Shown here one piece after another: positions 17,903 to 27,211 of a stretch of DNA of 64,000 nt. Location: positions 2,356,001 through 2,420,000 of the forward strand of contig NZ_CP049916.1 of the NCBI RefSeq assembly GCF_011578285.1. Reading direction: 5' to 3'. Below the pieces are notes generated by a model that worked only from the letters and a program-made list of their open reading frames with translations, was not told where the DNA came from and did no database searches. Source of the stretch: Acinetobacter lanii (lineage in GTDB: Bacteria; Pseudomonadota; Gammaproteobacteria; Pseudomonadales; Moraxellaceae). The position numbers and the translations under genes were made by a program. Numbering within the stretch: the first letter of the stretch is position 1; each line of letters opens with the position of its first letter.

Positions 17903-18835
17903 CTATCTCCCATAGAGTTCTAAATATGTGTTAATTACATTTTCACTTTTATATTTTTGTTTAATAAAATTAATTGCATGCCAAGACTTTGAAAGTGCAT
18001 ACAGACACAGGCTCTCTGTCTGATCTCTTACTGCTGCAATTGCTTGATAATCCAAAGAGACGGCTAATCTGCATAAATGTTCCGGTTGTTCATCAAGATG
18101 ATTAATGACGTGTGGATTTTGATAAATAGCCTTCATGATTAATTTTTCATTATTTTTGATCAGCTTAATAAAAGATGATTTTTTTCTGATCGCCTCTAAC
18201 CAGAGATCCTCATGGCATTCTTTGACATATTGAATAACATACGGCTTTTTCTTCAGCGCAATCCTTAAAATATAATCACTTTGATTATGAATAAACCTAA
18301 TGGCTTCAGGCTTAGATTTAACAGCCTCTTCATAAATTTCATCATTGGGCTGAGGAATATATTGCAAGGTATTTCCATCAGCTTGAACTGCGAATAGACT
18401 GATCTCTTGTGTTTTATGCTTTACATACTTAATTGCAAAAGGCGTGTTAAAAACAGCTACTTTACAGATCAAAGGATTTTGTTCTTGAATAAACTTAAGT
18501 GCAAAACCATTTTGTCTAACTGCAGTCAAACACATTTCTTCTGTTGGATTATCGATATAGCGAATCGCTAAGCCTTCATTTGATAAAGCTTTTAAGCAAA
18601 ATTGATTTGTTTTATTGTTTACATATTTGAGTGTATCACCACAGTTAGAAACAGCGTTTAGACACATTTCTTCATTTTGTAATTGAGCATATTTAAGGGC
18701 TCTTGGATTATTTTTCACAGCTATTGTATTTAATTGAATATCTTGATGAGAGAGATATTTTAAAAGTAAACCGTTATGCTGTAGTTGATACGCACACTCT
18801 TGATAAGAACTTCGTATATAAATATCATTATTCAT
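17903..18835 (-). CDS. DUF4116-type repeat protein
   Basis: 310 residues made of about eleven tandem units of roughly 24-25 residues with the pattern C-L-x-A-V-x-x-N-G-x-A-L-K-Y-I/V. Examples are MCLNAVSNCGDTLKYV, FCLKALSNEGLAIRYI and MCLTAVRQNGFALKFI. This is the DUF4116 repeat, common in proteins of giant viruses, protists and some bacteria, probably a helical solenoid for protein contacts. The later units drift (Lys-rich ECHEDLWLEAIRKKSSFIK). No signal peptide. Its ATG overlaps the stop of the abrB-like gene by one base (TGATG), so it is translationally coupled to a broken gene. Function unknown. It is the last gene of the tcu/tct strand. Confidence 0.7.
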   Translation of the reverse strand: MNNDIYIRSSYQECAYQLQHNGLLLKYLSHQDIQLNTIAVKNNPRALKYAQLQNEEMCLNAVSNCGDTLKYVNNKTNQFCLKALSNEGLAIRYIDNPTEEMCLTAVRQNGFALKFIQEQNPLICKVAVFNTPFAIKYVKHKTQEISLFAVQADGNTLQYIPQPNDEIYEEAVKSKPEAIRFIHNQSDYILRIALKKKPYVIQYVKECHEDLWLEAIRKKSSFIKLIKNNEKLIMKAIYQNPHVINHLDEQPEHLCRLAVSLDYQAIAAVRDQTESLCLYALSKSWHAINFIKQKYKSENVINTYLELYGR

Positions 18836-19903
18836 CAGTGATCTATGTCCTTAGATCTATTTATCCTTTTTAGAATCAATTTAAGGCTACTGAGGTAAAA
18901 AAAACGAGTCGTTAAAATCACAAAAATTAGTCGGGAAAGCTGAAATGCCACCACGATCGGCACAGCAAGTCCTATGACTTTAGCCATAAGAGACATTTCA
19001 GCAATACCACCTGGAGATAAACCTAAAATCAAGATCTTGGCATCTGCATCACTCAAATAAAACAAGACTAGAGCAAAAATAATAGACAGTCCCAATGCGA
19101 ATAGGTTGAATAAGAAAGTCAGACCAATAAACTTTTTATTATTTTTCAAAAAACTGAACGGAAATTTGCTACCTAATGACCATCCAATACAGAGTTGCCC
19201 CAATGCAATAAACCAGTCAGGAAAACGAAGTGGTAAAAATCCCACAAATGAAAAAAAAACCAATGATCGTGAGTGGACCTAAAATCCATGCATTTAATAA
19301 ATTAAAATATTGAAAGAGTTTTCCGGCATATAAAGCCAATACAGAAAGTAATATGACTTGAATAAATCCATAACGTTCAGTTTCAAGCACAACCAAAGTA
19401 GTCCAATCAATCTGAAAATAAAATCCCATAAAAATCGGAATAAGGACGACTAAAATAATAATCCGCAGACTATGAGCAGCCACAACTTTGTCGACTTGAG
19501 CATTATATTGTTCAGCAATATTAACCATTTCACTCGCACTGCCAATTGCTGATGAAAACCATGCAGTGGCCCAATCTAGCGCATTGATGCGATATTGCAT
19601 AACTGCCAATAATGTACCGAGTACTAATGACCAAAGAATCCCGAGTAGGATGAAGCCCCAATAGGCAGAAATGGCTTGCACCAAGGCTGGGGTAAAATAT
19701 AGACCGAGTGCCATACCAATAATAATCTGCCCGCCCTTACGCCAGTGAGGATGGCAGGACAATGGCTTTCCAACACTGCCCATGAATAATGCAGCCAGTA
19801 ATGGCCCGAGTAACCAGGGCAAAGGAATATTAAAGTAGTTTGCGAGAACCGCTCCGATCAAAGCAATCGCCAATCCTTTGGCATTTAACATTATTATTTT
19901 CAT
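18835..19903 (-). pseudogene. AbrB-family membrane protein, frameshifted
   Basis: Two overlapping frames (start to about 19217, and about 19263 to 18835) together make one AbrB-family membrane protein of about 356 residues with two homologous halves. The first half has PLPWLLGPLLAALFMGSVG and GGQIIIGMALGLYFTPAL; the second has LGQLCIGWSLGSKFPFSFL and GLSPGGIAEMSLMAKVIGL, the matching positions of the repeat. The reading frame changes at a run of nine T on the coding strand (nine A at 19251-19259). Removing one T gives a seamless IIGFFSFVGFLPLRFPDW. This may be a real mutation, a phase-variable tract or a sequencing error. Some relatives are annotated as transporters or ammonia-monooxygenase-like; in this island a transport role is inferred. 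ATG 19903 is preferred to TTG 19915. Confidence 0.8.
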
Positions 19904-19912
19904 AATCCGAAG

Positions 19913-19944
19913 CAATAATGATCAGCATAGGCCGATCATTATTG
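19913..19944 (-). promoter_or_regulatory. Inverted repeat between tctA and the abrB-like gene
   Basis: Perfect 11-bp arms (CAATAATGATC / GATCATTATTG) around a 10-base loop, just upstream of the abrB-like start. There is no T-run after it on the minus strand, so an mRNA-stabilising hairpin or partial attenuator is more likely than a full terminator. Confidence 0.5.
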
Positions 19945-19952
19945 TTGTCTAA

Positions 19953-21452
19953 TTAAGCTTGATGCTTTTTGATGAACAGGTATTTACGTACGATTGGAAG
20001 AATCAGTAACAATGCTGACATAACCCAAAGTCCCATGCTGATATTACTATTCCACAAAATGCTGAGTTCACCTTGAGAAATAGATAGCGCACGTCGTAGA
20101 TTCGACTCCATTAACTCGCCTAATACAAAACCAAGAATTAAGGGTGCCAATGGAAAATCAAATTTTCTCAGCACATAACCTACAATACCTAGCCCCATGC
20201 ATAACAATAAGTCAAAGATAGTACTGTGAATCGCATATACACCCACGAAGCTTACTGTTGCGATAATGGGAATCAGGATATAGCTTGGAATACTCAACAT
20301 ACGAGCGAAGAAACCAACCAATGGAAGGTTGAGTAACAGCAGAATAATATTACCCACCATCAAAGAGGCAATCAGCGCCCAAACGAGTGTTGGCTGCTCA
20401 GCAAACAACTGTGGGCCTGGTGTAATGTTGTACATGGTCAGTGCACCCATCATTACTGCCGTCGTACCTGAACCTGGTACTCCCAGCGTTAGCATTGGCA
20501 CAAATGAACCACAGGCTGCTGCGTTATTGGCACTTTCTGGAGCTGCTAGACCACGCAAGTCACCTTGACCAAATTTACCTTTTTCGCCTGCCATCTTACG
20601 TTCAGTGGTATAAGCCATCGCGCTTGCAACACTGGCACCTGCACCAGGGAGAATACCAGAGAAAAAGCCAATCAATGACCCACGAACAATCGTCGCTAAA
20701 GAACTAAAGAACTCTTTCGCATTAAACAATGAACGCTTACCTTGCTCTAGTACAACTTTACCAATGGTAGTTCGTTCAAGAAGCAACAGAATCTCACTGA
20801 TACTGAATAAGCCGATGACCACCGTGGTAAATGCAATCCCATCACTGAGGCCAACACTATCGAAGGTAAAACGGTATACACCTGTAATGGCATCCATCCC
20901 AACCGTTGATAATGCCAATCCCATTAATGCCATAATTAGAGTTTTAAAAGGCTGTGTGCTCACTAAACCTGTTAAACAAACAATGGCGAAGACCATAAGC
21001 GCAAAATATTCAGCTGGACCAAACGCGATCGCCCATTTTGCCAAGATTGGAGCAAATAGGACGATACCAATGAAAGCGATCGTACTACCGATAAAAGAGC
21101 TAATTGAAGATAGAGATAATGCTATACCCGCTTTACCTTGTTGTGCGAGTGGATAACCATCTAGTGTGGTCATAATTGCACCAGCATCACCGGGTACATT
21201 CAGCAGAATTGCAGAAATACGGCCACCGTACTCACAACCTAAGTACACTGCTGCTAAAAGAATTAAAGCACTATCTACAGGTAAACCAAGTGCATAAGCA
21301 AAAGGTAATAGAATTGCTACACCATTGATCGGGCCTAGACCAGGTAATAAACCAACAATGGTCCCGATAAATGCACCAATAAAAGCAATAAGGAGATTTT
21401 GCGGCTGCAAGGCAACTTCAAATCCCATCATTAAAAAATTTAATACTTCCAT
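19953..21452 (-). CDS. tctA: Tripartite tricarboxylate transporter, large permease TctA
   Basis: 499-residue inner-membrane protein with about 12 hydrophobic segments. Family signatures are GAFIGTIVGLLPGLGPINGVAIL near the N-terminus and the matching internal repeat GFFSGILPGAGASVASAMAY, plus ESANNAAACGSFVPMLTLG and GVPGSGTTAVMMGALTMY. It carries the transport path of a TctABC (TTT) system driven by an ion gradient. ATG 21452 gives the canonical N-terminus (MEVLNFLMMGFEVAL); the longer frame from 21512 would overlap tctB. It lies 13 bp after the tctB stop, in the order tctC-tctB-tctA. Confidence 0.92.
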   Translation of the reverse strand: MEVLNFLMMGFEVALQPQNLLIAFIGAFIGTIVGLLPGLGPINGVAILLPFAYALGLPVDSALILLAAVYLGCEYGGRISAILLNVPGDAGAIMTTLDGYPLAQQGKAGIALSLSSISSFIGSTIAFIGIVLFAPILAKWAIAFGPAEYFALMVFAIVCLTGLVSTQPFKTLIMALMGLALSTVGMDAITGVYRFTFDSVGLSDGIAFTTVVIGLFSISEILLLLERTTIGKVVLEQGKRSLFNAKEFFSSLATIVRGSLIGFFSGILPGAGASVASAMAYTTERKMAGEKGKFGQGDLRGLAAPESANNAAACGSFVPMLTLGVPGSGTTAVMMGALTMYNITPGPQLFAEQPTLVWALIASLMVGNIILLLLNLPLVGFFARMLSIPSYILIPIIATVSFVGVYAIHSTIFDLLLCMGLGIVGYVLRKFDFPLAPLILGFVLGELMESNLRRALSISQGELSILWNSNISMGLWVMSALLLILPIVRKYLFIKKHQA

Positions 21453-21465
21453 ATCGTCGTCATCC

Positions 21466-21912
21466 TTAACCGAATAATCCGAGTGGTAATGGCACATCGA
21501 GTACACGATCAAATAGGTAGTATGTACATGTACTCAATACCAAACCTGTGATCACTACTGGAATTGTTTTGCCATTGAAAAGTTTGCCTACTGCAATGGT
21601 CACGAGTAAGGTCGCAGCAATAAATCCTAACCACTCAAAAACGATGGCATACACGGTCAAGGCTGTAGCGCACAGCACAAGTTTTCCTAACAAATGTTTA
21701 GTCCAACCCAATTCAACGGGCTCAAACATCATTGCTGGGCGCACTGTCAAATAAACAGCACTTGCTGTAATTAAGCCCATCAATAAAATTGGAAAAGCTT
21801 TTGGTCCTACTGGATCATAGGAAATTGGGGCTTCAAAATTGCATGCGTAAATAAGTAAAAATAATCCGCAAACTGCAATGATGCCCGTAAGAATCCGTTC
21901 AGATTTCATCAT
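21466..21912 (-). CDS. tctB: Tripartite tricarboxylate transporter, small subunit TctB
   Basis: 148 residues with four hydrophobic segments, the size and layout of TctB. YDPVGPKAFPILLMGLI is the family's signature in the first loop. It is the small membrane subunit that pairs with TctA. A GAGGG ribosome site precedes the ATG pair at 21912/21909. A strong hairpin (21930-21960) lies just upstream, between it and tctC. Confidence 0.88.
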   Translation of the reverse strand: MMKSERILTGIIAVCGLFLLIYACNFEAPISYDPVGPKAFPILLMGLITASAVYLTVRPAMMFEPVELGWTKHLLGKLVLCATALTVYAIVFEWLGFIAATLLVTIAVGKLFNGKTIPVVITGLVLSTCTYYLFDRVLDVPLPLGLFG

Positions 21913-21929
21913 TTACCCTCAAAACAAAA

Positions 21930-21960
21930 ACTGAGTTGAAAAGTGACTTTTCAACTCAGT
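21930..21960 (-). terminator. Long attenuator-like hairpin between tctC and tctB
   Basis: Perfect 14-bp arms (ACTGAGTTGAAAAG / CTTTTCAACTCAGT) around a 3-base loop, followed on the minus strand by TTTTGTTTT. It begins about 7 bp after the tctC stop. It should act as a partial terminator and 3' stabiliser, giving more binding protein than permease. Confidence 0.7.
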
Positions 21961-21967
21961 TCGTTTG

Positions 21968-22960
21968 TTATTTTGATAATTTATATTCTTCCGACAACTT
22001 ACGCATTTCCGCAGTCTGCTTATAGACATATGCACTCAGTTCTTCACCGGTGAGTTCAAATGGAAGAAGGTCTTGATGCTCACGCACTGCATCAAATTTT
22101 TGATCAGCCATCATTTTATCGAAAGCATTTTTCCACCAGTTATAAGCGTCATCACTGACTTTTGGCCCCATATAAAAACCACGAATCACAGGCCATTCCA
22201 GATCATAACCCTGCTCTTTGGCAGTCGGTAGATGAGCGAATTTACCTTCTAGTCGTTTGTCTGCTAAAACTGCCAAGATACGAATATTACCGGCTTCAAG
22301 GTGAGCACCGACCTCACTGACATTACCTACAGCCACTTGAATATGTTGGCCGAGTAGCGACGTTAAAACTTCACCCCCACCTTCAAGTGCTACAAAGCTC
22401 ATATTTGCTGGATTAACACCAGCTTTTTTTGCCAGCATGGCAGTTTGCATCCAATCTTGTCCACCCACACTACCCGCACCACCGAAGCTGATTCCTTTAG
22501 GATTTGCCTTTAGCGATTTAATAAGATCATTCAAATTCTTATAAGGTGAATCTTTATGTACAGCAACCAGTCCATAATCGATAGCCACACCCGACAGCCA
22601 TTTGACATCTTTCTCAGTAAAATTACCGAATTTACCTTGTGCTAAATTCAAAAGTGAACCGGTTGAAAATGCAATCACTGCATTATTATTGGCTGGATCA
22701 TTACCTACGATCTTGTTATACGCTACTGCACCTACACCACCAGGCATATAGGTTACACGCATAGGATCTTTTAAAACTTCAGTTGTCTTAAACCCAGATT
22801 GAATCAGCTTACAGGTCATATCGAAACCGCCACCTGGTTTTGCTGGTGCAATACATTCTGCACGTTTTGGCTGACCAGGCTCCTTAGACGCATTACCCGT
22901 ACCGCATCCCACCACGACAAGACTCGTGCATGCTAATGCCAATAATTTCAAGTTTTTCAT
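21968..22960 (-). CDS. tctC: Tripartite tricarboxylate transporter substrate-binding lipoprotein TctC
   Basis: 330 residues with a signal peptide and lipobox (LVVVGC), so it is a tethered periplasmic binding protein of the Bug/TctC family. ECIAPAKPGGGFDMTCKL is the first ligand-loop region (P-A-x-P-G-G-x-x-D in the family). YMPGGVGAVAYNKI and FGGAGSVGGQDWMQT match further conserved regions. The ligand cannot be read directly; the tcuAB neighbours suggest tricarballylate, citrate or a similar acid. ATG 22960 has an AAGGA site; the longer frame from 23023 lacks one. It is 95 bp downstream of tcuB. Confidence 0.88.
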   Translation of the reverse strand: MKNLKLLALACTSLVVVGCGTGNASKEPGQPKRAECIAPAKPGGGFDMTCKLIQSGFKTTEVLKDPMRVTYMPGGVGAVAYNKIVGNDPANNNAVIAFSTGSLLNLAQGKFGNFTEKDVKWLSGVAIDYGLVAVHKDSPYKNLNDLIKSLKANPKGISFGGAGSVGGQDWMQTAMLAKKAGVNPANMSFVALEGGGEVLTSLLGQHIQVAVGNVSEVGAHLEAGNIRILAVLADKRLEGKFAHLPTAKEQGYDLEWPVIRGFYMGPKVSDDAYNWWKNAFDKMMADQKFDAVREHQDLLPFELTGEELSAYVYKQTAEMRKLSEEYKLSK

Positions 22961-23055
22961 TGCTATATCCTTATAACGTGTCGTTCCATTGAAAATTTCA
23001 TAGTTATTACCTATAGCCATCATCGACCTCCATGGTCTTGTTGTGGTTTGGGTGC

Positions 23056-24201
23056 TTATTTAGTTTTTAATTTATGTTTGGCAACACGTTCTTCAACAGC
23101 AAACTTCAGTAGTGCTGCACTTCGATAAAATCCATGAGCAAATTTGCCAAACGGAATGGTGAGAAAAAAAGTCATCACGGTTGCTAAGTGAATAATGAGT
23201 AATAGCGCCATTGCTGAGCTGTCACGGAAAGCGAGTAACGCCAATCCAGTGATACTGATTAATAGCAACAAGAAGATGAAGCCTCGATCCATGGGTTTTT
23301 GTTTTACGTCACCATGTAAGGGATGGCGTTTGATATTTAGGTACAACAAACCCATCGGACCAATGACTAAGCCAATACCACCCAGCGATCCTAAAATCAC
23401 AGGTAGGCTGGTATAAGCATAGGGTGCTTCGAGCCCCAAGAAATAGTGATAAGCCGTTGCAACACTCGTGGCTAAAAAGCAAAGTAAAAAGCCATACATA
23501 GTGAAGTGATGGAATACACGGCGAATCTGGGTATAACGATCATCTTCCTCATTACAGCCCTTACCATGTCCGCCATCCAAATATTTCAGGGTCAGAACAT
23601 TTTTAGACGCTTGCAGAATATCTGGCTGTGCAACACCCTCAGGAATAATCTTTGAAGTCTGTTTCCAAAATTTTGCTACACCCAAAGCTAAGAGGACAAT
23701 TGCGGTTATAAACACCGAACCGAACAGTACCGCTAAGAAATTATGCGGGAAAATCGCATAAAAATCGCCTTGGTACTGTCCAAACAAGTCTGTACCATTC
23801 AGCCAGACTCCTCCCAACATAAGCAGGAAAAAAATCACGGTCATCACAGAAACTAAAGCTATCCCCGTCTTTTTATAAATCGCACCAAAAGCAGCGGGTA
23901 CTGCAAATTCCTGATAAGTTTCCAAACGAACTTGTGCCATCGCCTGTGGAATATTGACGCCAAATTCGTGTGGCGGCGCATACTGGCAAGCATGTAAACA
24001 GGCACCACAGTTATGGCATAGATTTGCCATGTAATGAATATCTGCTTGAGTAAATTCAAGACGCTTCGTCATGGCTGGGAATACAGCACAAAATGTTTCA
24101 CAATAACGGCAAGCATTACAAATCTGTAAAGCTTGTTTGACTTGCTCTTCATGATCTGTAAGCTGTACGACAGGAATCAAATTTTTCACATTCGCATTCA
24201 T
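23056..24201 (-). CDS. tcuB: Tricarballylate utilization iron-sulfur membrane protein TcuB
   Basis: 381 residues. Two CxxCxxCxxxC clusters near the N-terminus ([11 protein letters not shown] and [11 protein letters not shown]) should bind [4Fe-4S]. A TM region with about six segments follows (residues 110-360). In Salmonella TcuB reoxidises the FADH2 of TcuA and passes electrons to the quinone pool. Length and layout match (about 379 aa). It starts 3 bp after the tcuA stop. Confidence 0.92.
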   Translation of the reverse strand: MNANVKNLIPVVQLTDHEEQVKQALQICNACRYCETFCAVFPAMTKRLEFTQADIHYMANLCHNCGACLHACQYAPPHEFGVNIPQAMAQVRLETYQEFAVPAAFGAIYKKTGIALVSVMTVIFFLLMLGGVWLNGTDLFGQYQGDFYAIFPHNFLAVLFGSVFITAIVLLALGVAKFWKQTSKIIPEGVAQPDILQASKNVLTLKYLDGGHGKGCNEEDDRYTQIRRVFHHFTMYGFLLCFLATSVATAYHYFLGLEAPYAYTSLPVILGSLGGIGLVIGPMGLLYLNIKRHPLHGDVKQKPMDRGFIFLLLLISITGLALLAFRDSSAMALLLIIHLATVMTFFLTIPFGKFAHGFYRSAALLKFAVEERVAKHKLKTK

Positions 24202-24204
24202 CTT

Positions 24205-25599
24205 TTAAACTCCCTGCATGAATGCAGCTTTTGCAGCATTTTGACCTGCAATACGACCAAACGTTGTACCAATCGACATCCCTACACCTGCCGTATAGCC
24301 TTGCCCCAATACATTGCCTGCCATCATTTCACCTGCGACATACAGATTTGGGCTGGGTTTATTGTTAAAACGTACCGCTGCATCGTCTTCGACTTTTAAA
24401 CCCAAGTATGTAAAAGTAATTCCTGGACGAAGTGCATAGGCATAAAATGGTGGCTGATCTAAAGGCACAGCCCAATGCGTTTTAGCGGGGATTAGATTTT
24501 CGGTATGACAGTTGTCAAGTACGGTATGATTAAATTCGCCTTTAACACAGGCTTGGTTATATTCGGCTACCGTTTTAGAAAGCGTCGTGACATCTAGATT
24601 AAGTTTTTCTGCAAGCTCTTCTATCGTGTTTGCTTGAGTCCCTTCAAAAACGGGTGGCATGAAGCGACCCACAGATTTTGAATCAATGATTGAATAGGCA
24701 ATTTGATTCGGTTGTTTGGCGACTAAACGCCCCCAGATCGCATAACGTTTTGGCCAAAAATCTTCGCCTTCATCGTAGAAACGTTGCGCATTTTTATTGA
24801 CTACAATCCCTAAAGATACGCAGTCAATACGGGTACAAATACCACCATCATAAAGCGGTGCACGTGCATCAACGGCGACACAGTGTGATTGCGAAGGATC
24901 GCCAATAATATCCGCACCTTGATCCATCATGAATTTCAGCAAATTACCTTGATTGAAACGTGTTCCACGGATAATAAAATTGTCTGCAGGCCATTCCCCA
25001 TTTTCGTTTTGACCCCAGGCTTCACGTAACCACTCACGGTTCGATTCAAATCCACCCGCAGCCAGAACGCAAGAAGCACCTTCAAAGCACGTCCCATCTT
25101 CCGCAATCACAGATTTAAACACGCCATCTTCAATAATCAATTTGGTAATTTTGGTGTTATAACGAATTTTGACACCGAGATTCTGAGCACTTCTAAAATA
25201 GGCATTGACCAGTGCTTTTCCACCGCCCATAAAGAAGGCATTGGTTCGTGCAACATGCAGAGCACCTGATAAAGGTGGCTGAAAATTTACGCCATGCTTA
25301 CGCATCCAATCACGACAGGTTGCAGTTGAGCGAATAACAAGACGCGCCAAATGCTCATTGGTTTTACCTGCAGTCACTTTTAATAAATCTTGCCAGTATT
25401 CTTCTTCAGGATAGGCATCAATCAGTACATCCTGAGGCGCGTCATGCATACAACGTAAATTACGTGTGTGCTGTGAGTTCCCACCTCTCCATTCTTTTGG
25501 CGCTGCCTCCAAAAGTAATACTGAAGCACCCGCTTCTCGTGCAGTGAGCGCTGCACATAATGCGGCATTCCCACCGCCAATCACAATTACATCATGCAT
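24205..25599 (-). CDS. tcuA: FAD-dependent tricarballylate dehydrogenase TcuA
   Basis: 464-residue flavoprotein of the fumarate reductase/succinate dehydrogenase flavoprotein group. It has DVIVIGGGNAALCAALTARE (FAD fold), AGGFESNREWLREAWG in the middle, and GEMMAGNVLGQGYTAGVGM near the C-terminus (second FAD contact). In Salmonella TcuA oxidises tricarballylate to cis-aconitate, which enters the TCA cycle. The pairing with tcuB and a LysR gene matches the Salmonella tcuRABC layout, apart from the transporter. It is the first gene of the catabolic operon, about 100 bp after tcuR. Confidence 0.92.
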   Translation of the reverse strand: MHDVIVIGGGNAALCAALTAREAGASVLLLEAAPKEWRGGNSQHTRNLRCMHDAPQDVLIDAYPEEEYWQDLLKVTAGKTNEHLARLVIRSTATCRDWMRKHGVNFQPPLSGALHVARTNAFFMGGGKALVNAYFRSAQNLGVKIRYNTKITKLIIEDGVFKSVIAEDGTCFEGASCVLAAGGFESNREWLREAWGQNENGEWPADNFIIRGTRFNQGNLLKFMMDQGADIIGDPSQSHCVAVDARAPLYDGGICTRIDCVSLGIVVNKNAQRFYDEGEDFWPKRYAIWGRLVAKQPNQIAYSIIDSKSVGRFMPPVFEGTQANTIEELAEKLNLDVTTLSKTVAEYNQACVKGEFNHTVLDNCHTENLIPAKTHWAVPLDQPPFYAYALRPGITFTYLGLKVEDDAAVRFNNKPSPNLYVAGEMMAGNVLGQGYTAGVGMSIGTTFGRIAGQNAAKAAFMQGV

Positions 25600-25697
25600 T
25601 CGATGTCTTCCCTTTCGAATTTGATGTAATTTAAGTCTAAAGCAAGGAAATCTGTGAGAGGCTTAATTTAAATAGGTATTTAATAAAATTAAATAGG

Positions 25698-26630
25698 CTA
25701 AAAGTCTAATAGTTCCGCACTTGGCCATAAACCTTTATTTATTAAATCCTTAACACAACTTTTTATGGCTACTTTGGTGGCAAGGCTGGCAGGAGAAAGC
25801 TGTTCTTCCGAAATACTAATCAAGTAATTAATTCTATCGAGTTTTGGTTCGACTACTTTCAATAAGCAAATATCAGATTTAAGGTAATCGAAGTGTGCAC
25901 TTACAGGCTGAATCGTGGCCATATTTAAGTTACTCACACAATTCATTAATAAATGTAGTCCATCTACTTCATAGTCGACATCTAATAATTCCACTTTTTG
26001 ATCTAAAAATTTGCGGAGACCATGTCTTTGACTGGGTAGTGCTAGTGGCAATTGATTGATTCGTTGTAAATCAATTTCACCCTCTTGAATACATTGTTCA
26101 AACCCAAATTCTTGTAGCAACGCTTTGTTTGCCATTAAAAACATTTGCTCTTTCAATAAAGGTTGTACAGACCAATTGGTATCTACGTCCTGTGTAAAGA
26201 TAATCGCGATATCAAGTTGTCTTGAATTGACAAGATTCGTAAGGTTTCCAGATAAGCTTTCGACTAAATGAATTTTGATATCTGGATAGCGTTCTGACAT
26301 CAGCTTCATGAAGGGTATGCCGAGCACAGAGGCAATACTGGGTGAAAAACCGACACTGACATGACCCGTTAAACGAGAAGAATGTGCCGCCTCAATGGCA
26401 TACTGTACATGGCGTAATGATAATTGCGCCTGTTTTAAAAAAGCTGAGCCTGCAGGAGTAGGTGTAACCCCTGTAGAAGTTCGGCTTAAAAGGCGCGTAC
26501 ATAATTCATCTTCTAATTTGGCAATTTGCTGGCTTAAAGCAGACGTGCCTACATCTAATTTTTGTGCGGCTTTGCCCAGGCTTCCAGATTCTACAATTGT
26601 GATAAAGTATTTGAGCTGTTTTAATTCCAC
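25698..26630 (-). CDS. tcuR: LysR-family regulator TcuR
   Basis: 310 residues with an N-terminal winged helix-turn-helix (LKYFITIVESGSLGKAAQKL, then TSALSQQIAKLEDEL) and a C-terminal effector domain. It is on the same strand as tcuA, upstream of it, as in Salmonella where TcuR activates tcuABC on tricarballylate. The effector is inferred from context. About 100 bp to tcuA leaves room for an operator, but LysR boxes were not resolved. Confidence 0.8.
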   Translation of the reverse strand: MELKQLKYFITIVESGSLGKAAQKLDVGTSALSQQIAKLEDELCTRLLSRTSTGVTPTPAGSAFLKQAQLSLRHVQYAIEAAHSSRLTGHVSVGFSPSIASVLGIPFMKLMSERYPDIKIHLVESLSGNLTNLVNSRQLDIAIIFTQDVDTNWSVQPLLKEQMFLMANKALLQEFGFEQCIQEGEIDLQRINQLPLALPSQRHGLRKFLDQKVELLDVDYEVDGLHLLMNCVSNLNMATIQPVSAHFDYLKSDICLLKVVEPKLDRINYLISISEEQLSPASLATKVAIKSCVKDLINKGLWPSAELLDF

Positions 26631-26634
26631 TTAG

Positions 26635-27150
26635 TTCCCTTCATCAGTTTTAATAGCAGTGTGTTAGGTTTATATAATACGTACACAATCAAGGGAATGA
26701 TAAAAAAGAAGTAAGAAATTTCTGGATATATATTTTTTAATCAATCTTATATTCAAATATCCATTTATTGAAACGAGCAGAATAACAGCTAATATTGTGT
26801 GAACAATGATAGATCACGTACTTCTTACACCTGTTCAAGTTATTTAAATACAGATGATAAATCATGCACTATTTGCCTGAGAGTATTTGGGATGAATGTA
26901 TGTGGCATAAATGTATGTGGCATAAATGTATGTAGCATGAATGATCGCAAAGACAAACTATTCAATCCTACAGACACGACGAGTATTACTAGCAATAAAA
27001 TTCATGTAAGAAATATGGGACAAGCTCTCAATAAGAATGAACATCGTTTTTTTGTGAAGGGACCAAAATACATTCTCAAACGTGAATATTGAAGAAAAAA
27101 CCTCAAATAGAATAACGCATGCTTAAAAACGTTTATCCTGATGATAAAAC
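26635..27150. other. About 500 bp without a secure gene; contains tandem repeat
   Basis: AT-rich. A 97-codon frame (26799-27092, +) exists, but it begins with GTG, has no family resemblance and is partly made of a 15-bp tandem repeat. A terminator facing right lies at its end, so some + strand transcript may run through here. Confidence 0.4.
26895..26939 (+). repeat. Three copies of a 15-bp tandem repeat
   Basis: Unit AATGTATGTGGCATA repeated three times, the last copy with two changes. It lies in a non-coding or doubtful coding region. Confidence 0.75.
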
Positions 27151-27152
27151 AT

Positions 27153-27180
27153 AAAGCTCACTCTCATTGAGCTTTTTTTA
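27153..27180 (+). terminator. Orphan intrinsic terminator
   Basis: AAGCTCA / TGAGCTT stem with a 7-base loop, followed by a run of T reaching 27179. It faces right, though no secure gene on that strand precedes it. Confidence 0.6.
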
Positions 27181-27211
27181 TCAAAGCCTTATCTGGGATC
27201 TCAAAAAAGAG

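Noticed and set aside
26799..27092. 97-codon plus frame
   Set aside because: GTG start, tandem repeat inside, no recognisable protein features; left as a finding, not a gene.
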